Assembly (NCBI GenBank): GCA_020638975.1
Contig: JACKHN010000005.1
Location: 62,001 to 126,000 of the forward strand
DNA from: Planctomycetaceae bacterium
GTDB taxonomy: Bacteria > Planctomycetota > Planctomycetia > Pirellulales > Pirellulaceae
DNA: 64,000 nucleotides
Direction: 5' to 3'
The notes under the pieces are model-generated. The model did not search any database and had not been told where the DNA came from. It saw nothing but the letters and a program-made list of their open reading frames with translations. The position numbers were made by a program, and so were the translations under genes. This document shows positions 43,371-52,161 of this stretch, in pieces; position 1 is the stretch's first letter; the number at the start of each line of letters is the position of its first letter.

Positions 43371-43468
43371 GGAATGTTAGTCAAAGGCAAGAGGAAATAC
43401 TGTGCAGCCCGTCGTATAGAGGAAAGCGGTGACAGGTCACAGCACTCCAAATGCCGGCAGACAAATAA

Positions 43469-43525
43469 GTGGGATAGGCTTCCAGCCTGTCATGACTGAA
43501 TTGACAGGCTCGAAGCCTATCCCAC
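43469..43525. repeat. Palindromic gene-end repeat
   Basis: GTGGGATAGGCTTCCAGCCT (43469-43488) and its complement AGGCTCGAAGCCTATCCCAC (43506-43525) form arms of about 24 bases around a short loop. Belongs to the GTAGG/GTGGG class in layout. Confidence 0.75.
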
Positions 43526-43770
43526 AAAAGCGTTGCCAAAGTAATTGTTTGGCCAATACTCACCTGATTTCTCGCCCTCCGAGTCTTTAGTCCGCGTGGC
43601 AAGCATAATGTCACGCAGCCTGAGGCACCATCCAGGATGGATCGTTTTGTGATTACTGTCAACTCTTTTGCTCAACACGACTTAGGCCGGCACAATACAA
43701 TACTACCGGGGCCAAATTTGCGTAAGAGAACAATTCAACAGTTTTCCACTTTGTTACGACTCGGATTTAC

Positions 43771-43837
43771 CATAGGGCGGAAGTCCACGTCCGCCGAACG
43801 AATCAAGCTGCGACGGACGTGAACGTCCGTCGTACGG
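43771..43837. repeat. Palindromic gene-end repeat
   Basis: GGGCGGAAGTCCACGTCCGC (43775-43794) and CGACGGACGTGAACGTCCGT (43811-43830) are inverted relative to each other. This and the preceding element fill most of the 570-base gap between the giant propeller protein and the metallopeptidase gene. Confidence 0.7.
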
Positions 43838-43940
43838 ATTCGGCGACTTCTGATGGTGTGAAGTTTGTCGTCGGCGATCCGCGTGCCCCGATCACCTCGT
43901 TCCGAGACTCCCGCTTGGGAACAACGCACTGCACTATCGG

Positions 43941-44504
43941 CTACTTACGAGTGTTTGACCAGATGGAGTCTGGTGGCGCGATAGATTGCAACAAACTTGC
44001 GATTTCCGCAGTCATGCGGAGCGCCTGGTCGAGCGGCTTCGCAAACGGGGCCGTTCGCGATCTTTGCCAAGCCGTTCTCGCCAATGCGACGGCGGGATCG
44101 TGAGTGTCTTCGAGCGGGCTTGGCGGTAGCTGGTCGTAGTACTTACGAAAGACCGTTGTCGCCGCAAAGAACTCTCGCAAACCGACGGTATCGGCCAACG
44201 CGGCTTGCAGTCGTAGTGTGGCATATTCGTGAACGACCTTGCTCGGGTCGTTCTCCAGTCCCCAATCCGGCAGCTTAAACGCCTCGGATCCTTCGACCAA
44301 CAGATGACACAACTCGTGAAGGATCATCTGCGCCAACGAGTCATCCGCATCGAGCGTTTCCGGAGTGCCAATGCGAAGGATGCCTTTGCCATCCCAAGAG
44401 GCGAACACATCGGGACTTCGTTCGACGGCAATGCCCAGCGAAGTCGCCGCGTGTAGCCAGACAAGGTCGAGCGGGTCTTGATAAGTTGCCGAAATGGTTC
44501 GCAT
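43941..44504 (-). CDS. Zincin-like HExxH protein
   Basis: 187 aa. The sequence MILHELCHLLVEGSEAF contains HELCH, the HExxH zinc motif, followed at a distance by DWGLENDPSKVVHEYA, where a third ligand could be. No signal peptide, so cytoplasmic if folded as a peptidase. Preceding LDADDSLAQ and following charged helices give no further clue. Metallopeptidase fold is a fair inference, substrate unknown. The start ATG at 44504 is followed by MRTISATYQ. Upstream lies the palindrome at 44587-44639 and the DUF1501 gene. Confidence 0.75.
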   Translation of the reverse strand: MRTISATYQDPLDLVWLHAATSLGIAVERSPDVFASWDGKGILRIGTPETLDADDSLAQMILHELCHLLVEGSEAFKLPDWGLENDPSKVVHEYATLRLQAALADTVGLREFFAATTVFRKYYDQLPPSPLEDTHDPAVALARTAWQRSRTAPFAKPLDQALRMTAEIASLLQSIAPPDSIWSNTRK

Positions 44505-44586
44505 GGTTTTTCACAAAGGATCCCGCACACGCGGTGGGCGGATTTCGGCCCACCGAATGTGTGGCCTACACTATTGCGGTCGAGCC

Positions 44587-44639
44587 GTAGGGTCCGCTGT
44601 GCGGACCATCGCGAGTGATGTCCGCACAGCGGACCCTAC
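44587..44639. repeat. Near-perfect palindrome, second copy of the GTAGGGTCCG unit
   Basis: Arms GTAGGGTCCGCTGTGCGGAC (44587-44606) and complement GTCCGCACAGCGGACCCTAC (44620-44639). The arms are the same as at 38601-38654, only the centre differs. Its end overlaps the last codons of the DUF1501 gene (stop at 44636), so the palindrome reaches into coding sequence. Confidence 0.85.
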
Positions 44640-46069
44640 GTCAGAATTTCGCTTATGACATGCCCGTGGACATCGGTCAGTCGGCGTTCGATCCCGTTAT
44701 GGTAGAAGGTGAGCTTCGTGTGGTCGATGCCCAGTAAGTGCAGCGCCGTGGCGTGCAAGTCATAGCAGTACGTAGGATGCTCGACCGCTTGGAAGCCAAG
44801 TTCATCGGTCGCACCATAGCCAACTCCACCGCGAATACCACCGCCTGCCAGCCAAGCAGTGAAGGCTCCTGCGTTGTGGTCCCGTCCGGATGCACGATCG
44901 CCTTGCCCGGCCGGTTGGCGTCCAAACTCGGTCGTGCAAATGACAAGCGTTTCGTCCAACAACCCTCGTTGCTGTAAATCAACGAGCAAGGCCGAGGCAC
45001 CAGTATCGAGGACGCGTCCCCAGTGGCCGTGATCACGCACAACATCCTCATGCGAATCCCAATTCGGCCGGATCTCCTTAGCCGTTGTGTTTTCTGCACC
45101 GCAGTACAGTTGCACGAAGCGGACCCCACGTTCGACAAGGCGACGGGCTAACAGACATTGTCGGCCGAAGGGGCCGGTAACTTTGTCCGCCAATCCGTAC
45201 AGTTGCGATGTTGCGTCCGACTCGTCACGGATGTCTGTGACTTCCGGCGCACTCAACTGCAAGCGAGCAGCAAGTTCATAAGCCGCCATGCGAGCTTCAA
45301 GATCCGTGTTGCCAGGTCGCTTGGCGAGATGCTCTTGGTTCAACTGTTGGAGGAATTCAAGGCCGGCATGATCGGACTCGCTGGTTGCCTCCGCGAAATC
45401 CTGCGGCGGGAAGAGATCGCCAATCGGCTGTCGATCGGCGCGCGAGTCGAGTGTCGTGGCTTGATGCACGGCGGGCAAGAAGCCGGCTCCCCAGTTGATG
45501 ATCCCGCCCGGCGGCAGTCCGCTCGGATCGGGCAGCACGACAAAGGCCGGCAGGTCTTCGTTCTCGCTTCCCAGTCCATAGGTCACCCAGGATCCCATAC
45601 TCGGAAATCCGGGCAAAGTAAAACCTGTATTCATCATGAAACAGGCCGGGCCATGCAAGGCCGTCTTGCTGTGCATCGAGTAGATGAAGGCAATCACATC
45701 CACTTGCTTTGCTAACTTCGGAAACAAGTCCGACATCCAAAGTCCCGACTCGCCATGTTGTTGGAATGGCCAGAAACTTGGCTGGCAGTTCCCGGGCTTC
45801 GAGGCAAAAAACTGCAACTTGCCATCGGGGTCGAATGGTTTGCCGGCTCGCTTTGCCAGTTCCGGTTTGTAATCGAACGTGTCGACCTGACTCATGCCGC
45901 CAGGACAAAAGATTTGGATGACTGCTTTCGCTTTCGGAACATGCTCCAACGCCACAGTCGTGTTCGCGGCGACTGCATCGCGCCGAAGCATCGCCTGCAA
46001 CGCCAGCCACCCCAAGCCGCCGCCGGTCCACTGCAGCAATTCGCGTCGATTCGGAGTTCTCGCGCTCAC
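44636..46069 (-). CDS. DUF1501 family protein with Tat-type signal
   Basis: 477 aa from the GTG at 46069, chosen because GAGGAG lies 9 bases upstream and a longer frame would overlap the neighbouring gene. TPNRRELLQWTGGGLGWLAL near the N-terminus is a twin-arginine-type signal. DUF1501 signatures seen: AVIQIFCPGGMSQVDTFD, MHSKTALHGPACFMMNTG, LPAFVVLPDP, LCGAENTTAKE-like VQLYCGAENTTAKEIRP, and LLDETLVICTTEFGRQP. The family belongs to the alkaline phosphatase/sulfatase fold (related to arylsulfatases), abundant in planctomycetes, of unknown substrate. It is cotranscribed with the upstream PSD1-type cytochrome gene, as is usual for this pair. Confident family call. Confidence 0.93.
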   Translation of the reverse strand: MSARTPNRRELLQWTGGGLGWLALQAMLRRDAVAANTTVALEHVPKAKAVIQIFCPGGMSQVDTFDYKPELAKRAGKPFDPDGKLQFFASKPGNCQPSFWPFQQHGESGLWMSDLFPKLAKQVDVIAFIYSMHSKTALHGPACFMMNTGFTLPGFPSMGSWVTYGLGSENEDLPAFVVLPDPSGLPPGGIINWGAGFLPAVHQATTLDSRADRQPIGDLFPPQDFAEATSESDHAGLEFLQQLNQEHLAKRPGNTDLEARMAAYELAARLQLSAPEVTDIRDESDATSQLYGLADKVTGPFGRQCLLARRLVERGVRFVQLYCGAENTTAKEIRPNWDSHEDVVRDHGHWGRVLDTGASALLVDLQQRGLLDETLVICTTEFGRQPAGQGDRASGRDHNAGAFTAWLAGGGIRGGVGYGATDELGFQAVEHPTYCYDLHATALHLLGIDHTKLTFYHNGIERRLTDVHGHVISEILT

Positions 46070-46082
46070 GGCTTGTTTCTCC

Positions 46083-49055
46083 TCAATCCACGTAGACAAA
46101 TTCGTTGGCATTAAACAAAGCTCGGCACAAATGCAACAAGCCAAGACGCTCGACAAGTTCACGAGCGGCAGCTTTCTCGTCGGCAGTTGAGTCGCGATTG
46201 AAGGCAAGTTGAAAAGCCAGATCGATTTGCTCGTCAACGTTTTGGCTTTCCGCTGCCACTCGCTCGGCGAAGTAACGCGATTGGCGCAACATGAAGTCGT
46301 TGTTGAACATCGCCAGCGATTGCAGCGGCGTCGTGGTGATGTTTCGCTTGGGCGTCAAGTTGGCCGGATCGGGGCAATCGAGCGCCGTCATGAACTGCGG
46401 CGGTGTCGTGCGGACGATAAAGCGGTACACACTCCGTCGCCACAGGTCGGGAGAATCGGCGGTCATGTAGGTGTAGATCGGGGCGTAGGCTTCTTCGTAA
46501 TCAAAATCGCGATAGCTGGGACCGAACATGTCGACATTTAGCTTACCGGTTACCGCGAGAACCGAATCACGAATAACTTCGGCCTCAAGTCGTCTTGCAT
46601 TCATTCGCCACAAGAAACGATTGTCTGAATCGATGGAGGCAGCCGCCAAGTCAATGCGACTGCTCTGGCGATAGGTTTCAGAGGTTACGATCAATCGATG
46701 AATGGCCTTCAGCGACCACTTCTCTTCGATCAACTTGCCGGCCAGCCAATCCAGCAGTTCGGGATGACTGGGACGACTGCCGCCGTAACCGAAGTCGCTC
46801 GGAGTGGCCACAATTCCGTGGCCGAAGTGCCAGTGCCACAGTCGATTCACGATCACCCGAGCCGTCAGCGGGTTGTTTGGATCAACGATCCAATCCGCCA
46901 GTGCCACTCGTCGCTCGCCTTCGCTCATCGACTCGTCGCCGAAGATCGTCGTCGTGCTCTTCCAGCCGAGAGCCCCCGGCGAAACTGCGTCTCCTGGCGT
47001 CTCGGGATTACCACGCAGCAATACGTTCACGGTTGGAGGCTGCTCGGCGACAACACCGAAAAACACCGGAGGCTGGCCGAGCGATTCCAACTTCTTCTGA
47101 AGGTTGTCGTGGTCCTGACGCAATACTGCTAAACGCGCACGCTTCTCGTCGGAGAGATCGCTCGGTTCGACAATCCGTAGCTGTGGATCACCGAAGCTGA
47201 TCTGATCGTGCCCGTAGCCGTCGCCTCCGTCCGTGGAAATCAGCGTTAGGAATCGTGCCTCGACTGGAATCGCGATTTCGATCGGAACAGCATCGTTTCG
47301 TCCGACGCGGCCCTGAGCCGAAAGCTGTCCGTCCAAAAGAATCCGATACTCGGCACTCGGTTCGATCGTGCGACCGCCGTAGCCCGCGACTGTCGAAAAC
47401 CGTAGCGCCGGCGGATCGCTACTCGCTGAATCGGCAGGCCAGATTGCTGTGCGTATCGCGTTCAAGTCGAACGTGATGCCCGCGTTCGCATGGAGCCCAA
47501 GCATCGAGTGTCCGTCGGCGTTGAAGTCCGTCGCACCAAGCATCGTTGAGAACTGACTGGCAACCGGACCATTGCGAATCATGTCCCAGGCCTTACCGCT
47601 GTTGATCGGCAAGGCCGTTGCAAGCAACTCGGTCGAGCTGATCTTGGTTTGCTCGTTCGCCGGCACAAATACGCCGTCAACGAACTCGTAACTGCAAGCG
47701 GCATAGTTGCCGGGATTCACGTTGCCGAGATCCCCGAAGGGCCGTTCCTGAACCTGGCCGGTTCTCGCGTCGATCCCGATCCCTTTCTTGCCCGATCCAA
47801 ATCCGTTTCCTCCGCCGACGACATCTGCCAAATCAACCGCTCGACCCTCCAGTCGACCGATCTCGCTGGCAACTCGTTGGATCGTCTCCTCAAGTCGCAA
47901 GCGTTCGGACTCATACTCCTTGCGGGCCGCCGAGCTGATGTCACGATCGCTGCGTTTGAGCCCAGCGAAGACAGCGGTCAGCTGGTAGTACTCTTGCTGC
48001 GTGATCGGATCAAGCTTGTGATCGTGGCAGCGTGCACAGTTAACCGTCATCGCCATCGTGGCTGTCATGACTTGCGTGACCATGTCGTCCAGATCCAGCG
48101 CGCGAGCGGCGCGATTCAGCACGGGGCTCTTCGTTTCGACTTGCCCGACAAAGTCCCAAGGACCAGCCGCGAGAAAGCCCGTCGCAACGGCGGACCCTTC
48201 GTCCTCGGGCGCGATCACGTCGCCAGCGATCTGCTCGCGAAGAAACCGATCGTATGGCTTGTCCTCGTTGAAAGCTCGAATCACGTAATCGCGATAATGC
48301 CACGCGTTCTCTCGCAGCTTGTCTCGTTCGAATCCGTGAGTATCGCCATAGTGAGCGATATCAAGCCAATGACGTGCCCAGCGTTCACCGAAGTGCGGTG
48401 AGTTCAATAGTTGATCGACAAGGTTTTCGTAAGCGTTGGGGTTGTCGTCGGCGACGAACTTCGCGACTACTTCGGGAGTCGGAGGCAGGCCGATGAGGTC
48501 AAAATAAAGCCGACGAATTAGTGTTCGGCGATCCGCGATCGGTGAGGAAGTAAGGCCGACTTCGCTCAGTTTTGCGTGAATGAAGTGGTCAATCGAATGC
48601 TGTGCCGTGCTAGGGCCGACCGGTGGAGATGTCAATTGGGAAACCGGTTGTAGCGACCACCACGAAGCGTCCGCCTTTGACTTCGCATGAATCACGATTC
48701 GATCGGGCCACTCAGCTCCCTCGGCGATCCACTTGCGAACTGCATCGATCTGCTCAGGCGAAAGTGAAATGCCTTCCTTCGGCATCGCCGGGCGTTCTCC
48801 ACCGATCGCCGTAATCGCATCGAGCAAAGCGCTCTCCGCAGGCTTACCCGGTACGACGCTCTCCAACTCAGTCAAGTCATTTGCATCCGAGAGTGAAAGT
48901 TCGCCACTGCGATCGGTATCGTTGTGACAACGGATGCAATGTTCGCGAAACAGTGGTGCAATATCTCGCGCAAAGTCGATAGGCTCGGCGTCGGCACTAG
49001 CGACCGCGAGGGCAATCGCTGAGATTAAGACGACGTGTGCTTGCGGGGTGAGCAT
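46083..49055 (-). CDS. Planctomycete cytochrome c (PSCyt1) / DUF1549 / DUF1553 protein
   Basis: 990 aa from the ATG at 49055 (a TTG at 49085 is possible). Signal sequence to about residue 24. REHCIRCHNDTDRSGELSLSD, near residue 50 of the longer form, is the CxxCH heme site of the PSCyt1 domain. DUF1549 follows (HSIDHFIHAKLSEVG; RRLYFDLIGLPPTPEVV; HFGERWARHWLDIAHYGD), then a central charged and beta-rich region, and DUF1553 toward the C-terminus (RVIVNRLWHWHFGHGIV; LIVTSETYRQSS; PPQFMTALDCPDPANLTPKR). The C-terminal 40 residues resemble a repeat of the HHH-like end. Partner is the DUF1501 protein downstream. Function of this pair is unknown, but a periplasmic electron-transfer or sulfatase-linked role is often proposed. 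Confidence 0.93.
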   Translation of the reverse strand: MLTPQAHVVLISAIALAVASADAEPIDFARDIAPLFREHCIRCHNDTDRSGELSLSDANDLTELESVVPGKPAESALLDAITAIGGERPAMPKEGISLSPEQIDAVRKWIAEGAEWPDRIVIHAKSKADASWWSLQPVSQLTSPPVGPSTAQHSIDHFIHAKLSEVGLTSSPIADRRTLIRRLYFDLIGLPPTPEVVAKFVADDNPNAYENLVDQLLNSPHFGERWARHWLDIAHYGDTHGFERDKLRENAWHYRDYVIRAFNEDKPYDRFLREQIAGDVIAPEDEGSAVATGFLAAGPWDFVGQVETKSPVLNRAARALDLDDMVTQVMTATMAMTVNCARCHDHKLDPITQQEYYQLTAVFAGLKRSDRDISSAARKEYESERLRLEETIQRVASEIGRLEGRAVDLADVVGGGNGFGSGKKGIGIDARTGQVQERPFGDLGNVNPGNYAACSYEFVDGVFVPANEQTKISSTELLATALPINSGKAWDMIRNGPVASQFSTMLGATDFNADGHSMLGLHANAGITFDLNAIRTAIWPADSASSDPPALRFSTVAGYGGRTIEPSAEYRILLDGQLSAQGRVGRNDAVPIEIAIPVEARFLTLISTDGGDGYGHDQISFGDPQLRIVEPSDLSDEKRARLAVLRQDHDNLQKKLESLGQPPVFFGVVAEQPPTVNVLLRGNPETPGDAVSPGALGWKSTTTIFGDESMSEGERRVALADWIVDPNNPLTARVIVNRLWHWHFGHGIVATPSDFGYGGSRPSHPELLDWLAGKLIEEKWSLKAIHRLIVTSETYRQSSRIDLAAASIDSDNRFLWRMNARRLEAEVIRDSVLAVTGKLNVDMFGPSYRDFDYEEAYAPIYTYMTADSPDLWRRSVYRFIVRTTPPQFMTALDCPDPANLTPKRNITTTPLQSLAMFNNDFMLRQSRYFAERVAAESQNVDEQIDLAFQLAFNRDSTADEKAAARELVERLGLLHLCRALFNANEFVYVD

Positions 49056-49276
49056 TGGCGTGATCGGTAGGGCAGGGGAGTGCAATGAGTGACCTCAGTC
49101 TAACTCACTTTCTCTCGATTGGCGATTCAGGTGTTTATTCAATGAGGGCCAAGCCGTCGGATATAGGACGTTCCGTCTCGGCAGGCGGTGTAGATTTTTG
49201 GAAGGGATGGTTATAATCACCGCTGGAAGGCGATGCGTTCGCTTTGTCCCGCACTCGACATCGGAGTTATCTCGCC

Positions 49277-51562
49277 ATGCGTCGACATCAGATAGTTCAA
49301 GCTGACGGACTTCGCACCGTCGCAAGTAGTCGGTGTTGCCCCGCCGGTCGTTGCTTCGGCATCGCGTTGGTTGCTTTCATCGCGACCTCGCTAGTGGGTT
49401 GTTCCAAAAAAGTCGCGGAAGCCCCGCCCGTTGTCGAGGAAGTCGCAGTCGTCGAAGAGCCGGTGGTCGAGGAGGTTGCTCCCGCACCGAAGCCGATCCA
49501 GTTGTCATCGCTCGCACCGGTCGCGATTGATCCAGGTGGACAAGCCAAGATCGAACTGCGTATCGAACGTAACGGCAACGAAGGAGTCGCTGAAATCAGC
49601 GTGGCAGGAACGGTTGACGGGATTACAACCAAGGCGGAGAAGATCGCTGATGCCGCCACGACTGGCCAGTTAGAGATCCAAGCAGCCGAATCGCTCGGCG
49701 ATGAAGCCCTCGAAACGACGCTTCAGGTTACTGCGAAGATTGGCGAGCAAGTCGCCACGCAACCACTTGTCGTGTCGGTCAAAAAGCTGAGCATGCCGTC
49801 GTTCATCGCGCCTGCTCCGATTCTGCTGCAACCGGGTGCCAAAGCTAATGTCGTCGTCCAAGTAGAACGCAACGGCTATGAAGGCCCGCTGGCTCTTCGC
49901 TTAGAGGGTTTGCCGGCGAAGGTAGCGGGCAAAGTCGAACCGCTTGCCGCAGGCCAGTCGCAGGCCAGCGTGGAGATTACAGCAGCGAGTGACGCGGGAG
50001 ATGTCAATCAGAAGGCATCCTTGGCGGTCACCTACTTTGGTCGCACGATCTCGACGGAGCTCCCGGTTCAGATTGATCGTAGCCCGTTCGTTGTCAAGGC
50101 CTTTCAGGTTGTGAACGTCAAGCCGGGAGAAACGGTCAATGTGTCGATTCCAATTGAGCGGCGCAGCTATCAAGGTGCGATCCATTTGGAAGCGACCAAC
50201 TTAGCCGAAGGCGTCACGGTCGCTGCAGTGGACGTGCCTGCAAACCAGACGCAAGCCGTGCTTAAGATCTCCGCCGCCTCGGACGCAGCGCAACAAGTTC
50301 AGACCGCGTCGGTGATCGCGACTGCCGGAGCCCTGAAACGAACCGATCCCGTTGTCGTGCGAGTCTCGCGAGGCGAGGGAAGCTTTCTGCCGTGGGAAGT
50401 CGCTTCTGATCGCACACTGTTCCCGCAAGTCCGTAAGGGAGCGTTCGGCGGGCGTATGACTTCCGCGGGAAAGAAGGCACTCCTGTCATGCTATGGCGGT
50501 GGGGAGCAATCTGAAGCCGCTGTGTTTGCTGGGCTGCGTTGGCTGGCGGCACATCAGCAGGCCGACGGTCGATGGTCACTAAAAGACTACTCGAAAGACA
50601 TCACCGGCTGTGACTGCCATCTCGCATTTGAAAGCGAAGTTGTCGATGCGGATACAGCCGGCACGGCCTTCGGTCTGCTCCCATTCTTGGGCGCAGGGGT
50701 TACCCACAATAGTGCGCCAGACAGTCCCCCGGAGTTAGCGAAATACCAGAAGACGGTCGAGCGAGGTTTGGCATTCTTGATGCAGAACCAAGTTACCGCT
50801 CGTGATCCCAAGACGATTGGCAACCTGGGCGGTAACCTTTACGCGCACGCCATGGCAACCATGGCGCTGTGCGAGGCGTACGCCATGTCAGCCGATGACC
50901 GACTGCGTCTCCCGGCACAGTTGGCGCTTAAGTATCTGCTCGAATCGCAGCACGCGGCGGCGGGCGGTTGGCGTTATGGTCCTAATCAGGCCGGCGATCT
51001 GTCGGCGACGTCGTGGATGTTCCTCGCGATGCGAGACGCCCAGATGGCCGGATTGACCATCGAAGCGACACCGCTGAAACGCGTGGAAAGGTTTATCGAT
51101 ACCTGTGCGGCGGGCCCCGAAGAAGCAAAGCTCTCACAGTATTCCTATCTGCCAGGCGAGCAAGCCAAGCTTTCGCTGACGGCGGCCGGTCTGTTAACGC
51201 GCGAGTATCTCGGCTGGAAGAGGGACAACCCGCATCTCAAGGCGGGTGCCGCTTACTTGCTGCAGAATCTGCCGCCAGAGTCCGCGACATCACTAGGCCA
51301 GATGTATTACTACTACTACGCAACCCAAGTCCTCCATCACTTGGAAGGCACGGAGTTCGATTTGTGGAACCACCGCATGCGCGAGCATTTGTTGCGGACC
51401 CAGGAGAAGCAGGGGCATCAGGCGGGCAGTTGGAGTCCCGAGGGAGTTGACTGGGGGAAACAGGGCGGGCGACTTTACGCCACATCACTGGCACTCAGCA
51501 CGCTCGAGGTTTACTACCGCCACTTCCCGATGTATCGACCCGCGTCGAAGCCCACGCCCTAG
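49277..51562 (+). CDS. Lipoprotein with Ig-like repeats and an alpha/alpha-toroid domain
   Basis: 761 aa from the ATG at 49277. A TATAAT at 49212-49217 lies 60 bases upstream. Signal and lipobox (IALVAFIATSLVGC) put it on a membrane. A Pro/Val/Glu linker (VVEEVAVVEEPVVEEVAPAP) follows. Residues about 80-390 are three to four Ig-like or protective beta modules (KIELRIERNGNEGVAEIS; VVVQVERNGYEGPLALRLEG; VSIPIERRSYQGAIHLEA). The C-terminal 340 residues form a toroid of the prenyltransferase/terpene cyclase type: GLRWLAAHQQADGRWSLKD, GLAFLMQNQV, AALKYLLESQHAAAGGWRYG. No cyclase active-site motif is seen. Similar toroid to the Tat protein at 36149. Probable envelope or surface function. Confidence 0.85.
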   Translation: MRRHQIVQADGLRTVASSRCCPAGRCFGIALVAFIATSLVGCSKKVAEAPPVVEEVAVVEEPVVEEVAPAPKPIQLSSLAPVAIDPGGQAKIELRIERNGNEGVAEISVAGTVDGITTKAEKIADAATTGQLEIQAAESLGDEALETTLQVTAKIGEQVATQPLVVSVKKLSMPSFIAPAPILLQPGAKANVVVQVERNGYEGPLALRLEGLPAKVAGKVEPLAAGQSQASVEITAASDAGDVNQKASLAVTYFGRTISTELPVQIDRSPFVVKAFQVVNVKPGETVNVSIPIERRSYQGAIHLEATNLAEGVTVAAVDVPANQTQAVLKISAASDAAQQVQTASVIATAGALKRTDPVVVRVSRGEGSFLPWEVASDRTLFPQVRKGAFGGRMTSAGKKALLSCYGGGEQSEAAVFAGLRWLAAHQQADGRWSLKDYSKDITGCDCHLAFESEVVDADTAGTAFGLLPFLGAGVTHNSAPDSPPELAKYQKTVERGLAFLMQNQVTARDPKTIGNLGGNLYAHAMATMALCEAYAMSADDRLRLPAQLALKYLLESQHAAAGGWRYGPNQAGDLSATSWMFLAMRDAQMAGLTIEATPLKRVERFIDTCAAGPEEAKLSQYSYLPGEQAKLSLTAAGLLTREYLGWKRDNPHLKAGAAYLLQNLPPESATSLGQMYYYYYATQVLHHLEGTEFDLWNHRMREHLLRTQEKQGHQAGSWSPEGVDWGKQGGRLYATSLALSTLEVYYRHFPMYRPASKPTP

Positions 51563-51717
51563 GAGTCTGTCCGGTGACGTACGTACGACGTGCCTCCGCA
51601 GCCCGTCGGTCAACGAAGTAGCAACGACTCGACCCCAGCCGCTCGACTACACGACACAGGGCCGCGACAACGCTCTCGGACCATGAATTGAAGTTAACCA
51701 AGTATCGAAAGGAACGA

Positions 51718-52161
51718 ATGGTGGGAGCTGAACAAAAGGCAGCCGAGTTAGGAATCACATTTGAAGCTCAACAACCTGGATATCTCAACCTGTGTATTCG
51801 TAGCGGCAATCAGCTGATAACTTCGGGACACACGAGCGACCTCAAGGGAGTGCTCGGAAAGGGCTTGACGGTCGAGCAGGGCTACGCTGCCGCGAAGGAT
51901 TGTGCGACGAAGATTTTGCGTAGCGTTCACAATACGCATGGTACGCTAGACGGGCTGCGAGTGATCAAGTTGTTGGGGTGCGTTTACTCGGCTCCTGACT
52001 TCACCGACCAGCATCTCGTCATCAACGGTGCATCGGATCTGATGCACGAATTGTTCGGCAAGGATGGCGATGGATATCACGCTCGGAGCGCGCTGGGCTT
52101 CGCTGCGCTGCCCACGGGTGCCGCCGTCGAGGTCGAAGCGATCTTCGAAATCAAAGAGTGA
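51718..52161 (+). CDS. RidA/YjgF family protein
   Basis: 147 aa from the ATG at 51718, which has AAAGGA 7 bases upstream; an earlier TTG is unlikely. RidA proteins hydrolyse reactive enamine/imine intermediates from PLP enzymes. Seen: YLNLCIRSGNQLITSGHTSDLKG near the N-terminus and AAVEVEAIFEI at the C-terminus. The canonical Arg of RidA (residue 105 in E. coli numbering) cannot be mapped by eye with certainty, so this could be a YjgF subgroup without imine hydrolase activity. The next gene overlaps by four bases (GTGA). Confidence 0.88.
   Translation: MVGAEQKAAELGITFEAQQPGYLNLCIRSGNQLITSGHTSDLKGVLGKGLTVEQGYAAAKDCATKILRSVHNTHGTLDGLRVIKLLGCVYSAPDFTDQHLVINGASDLMHELFGKDGDGYHARSALGFAALPTGAAVEVEAIFEIKE

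Noticed and set aside
43941..44504. Toxin-antitoxin or phage protease
   Set aside because: The HELCH motif is the only signature, and no toxin or phage gene is nearby.
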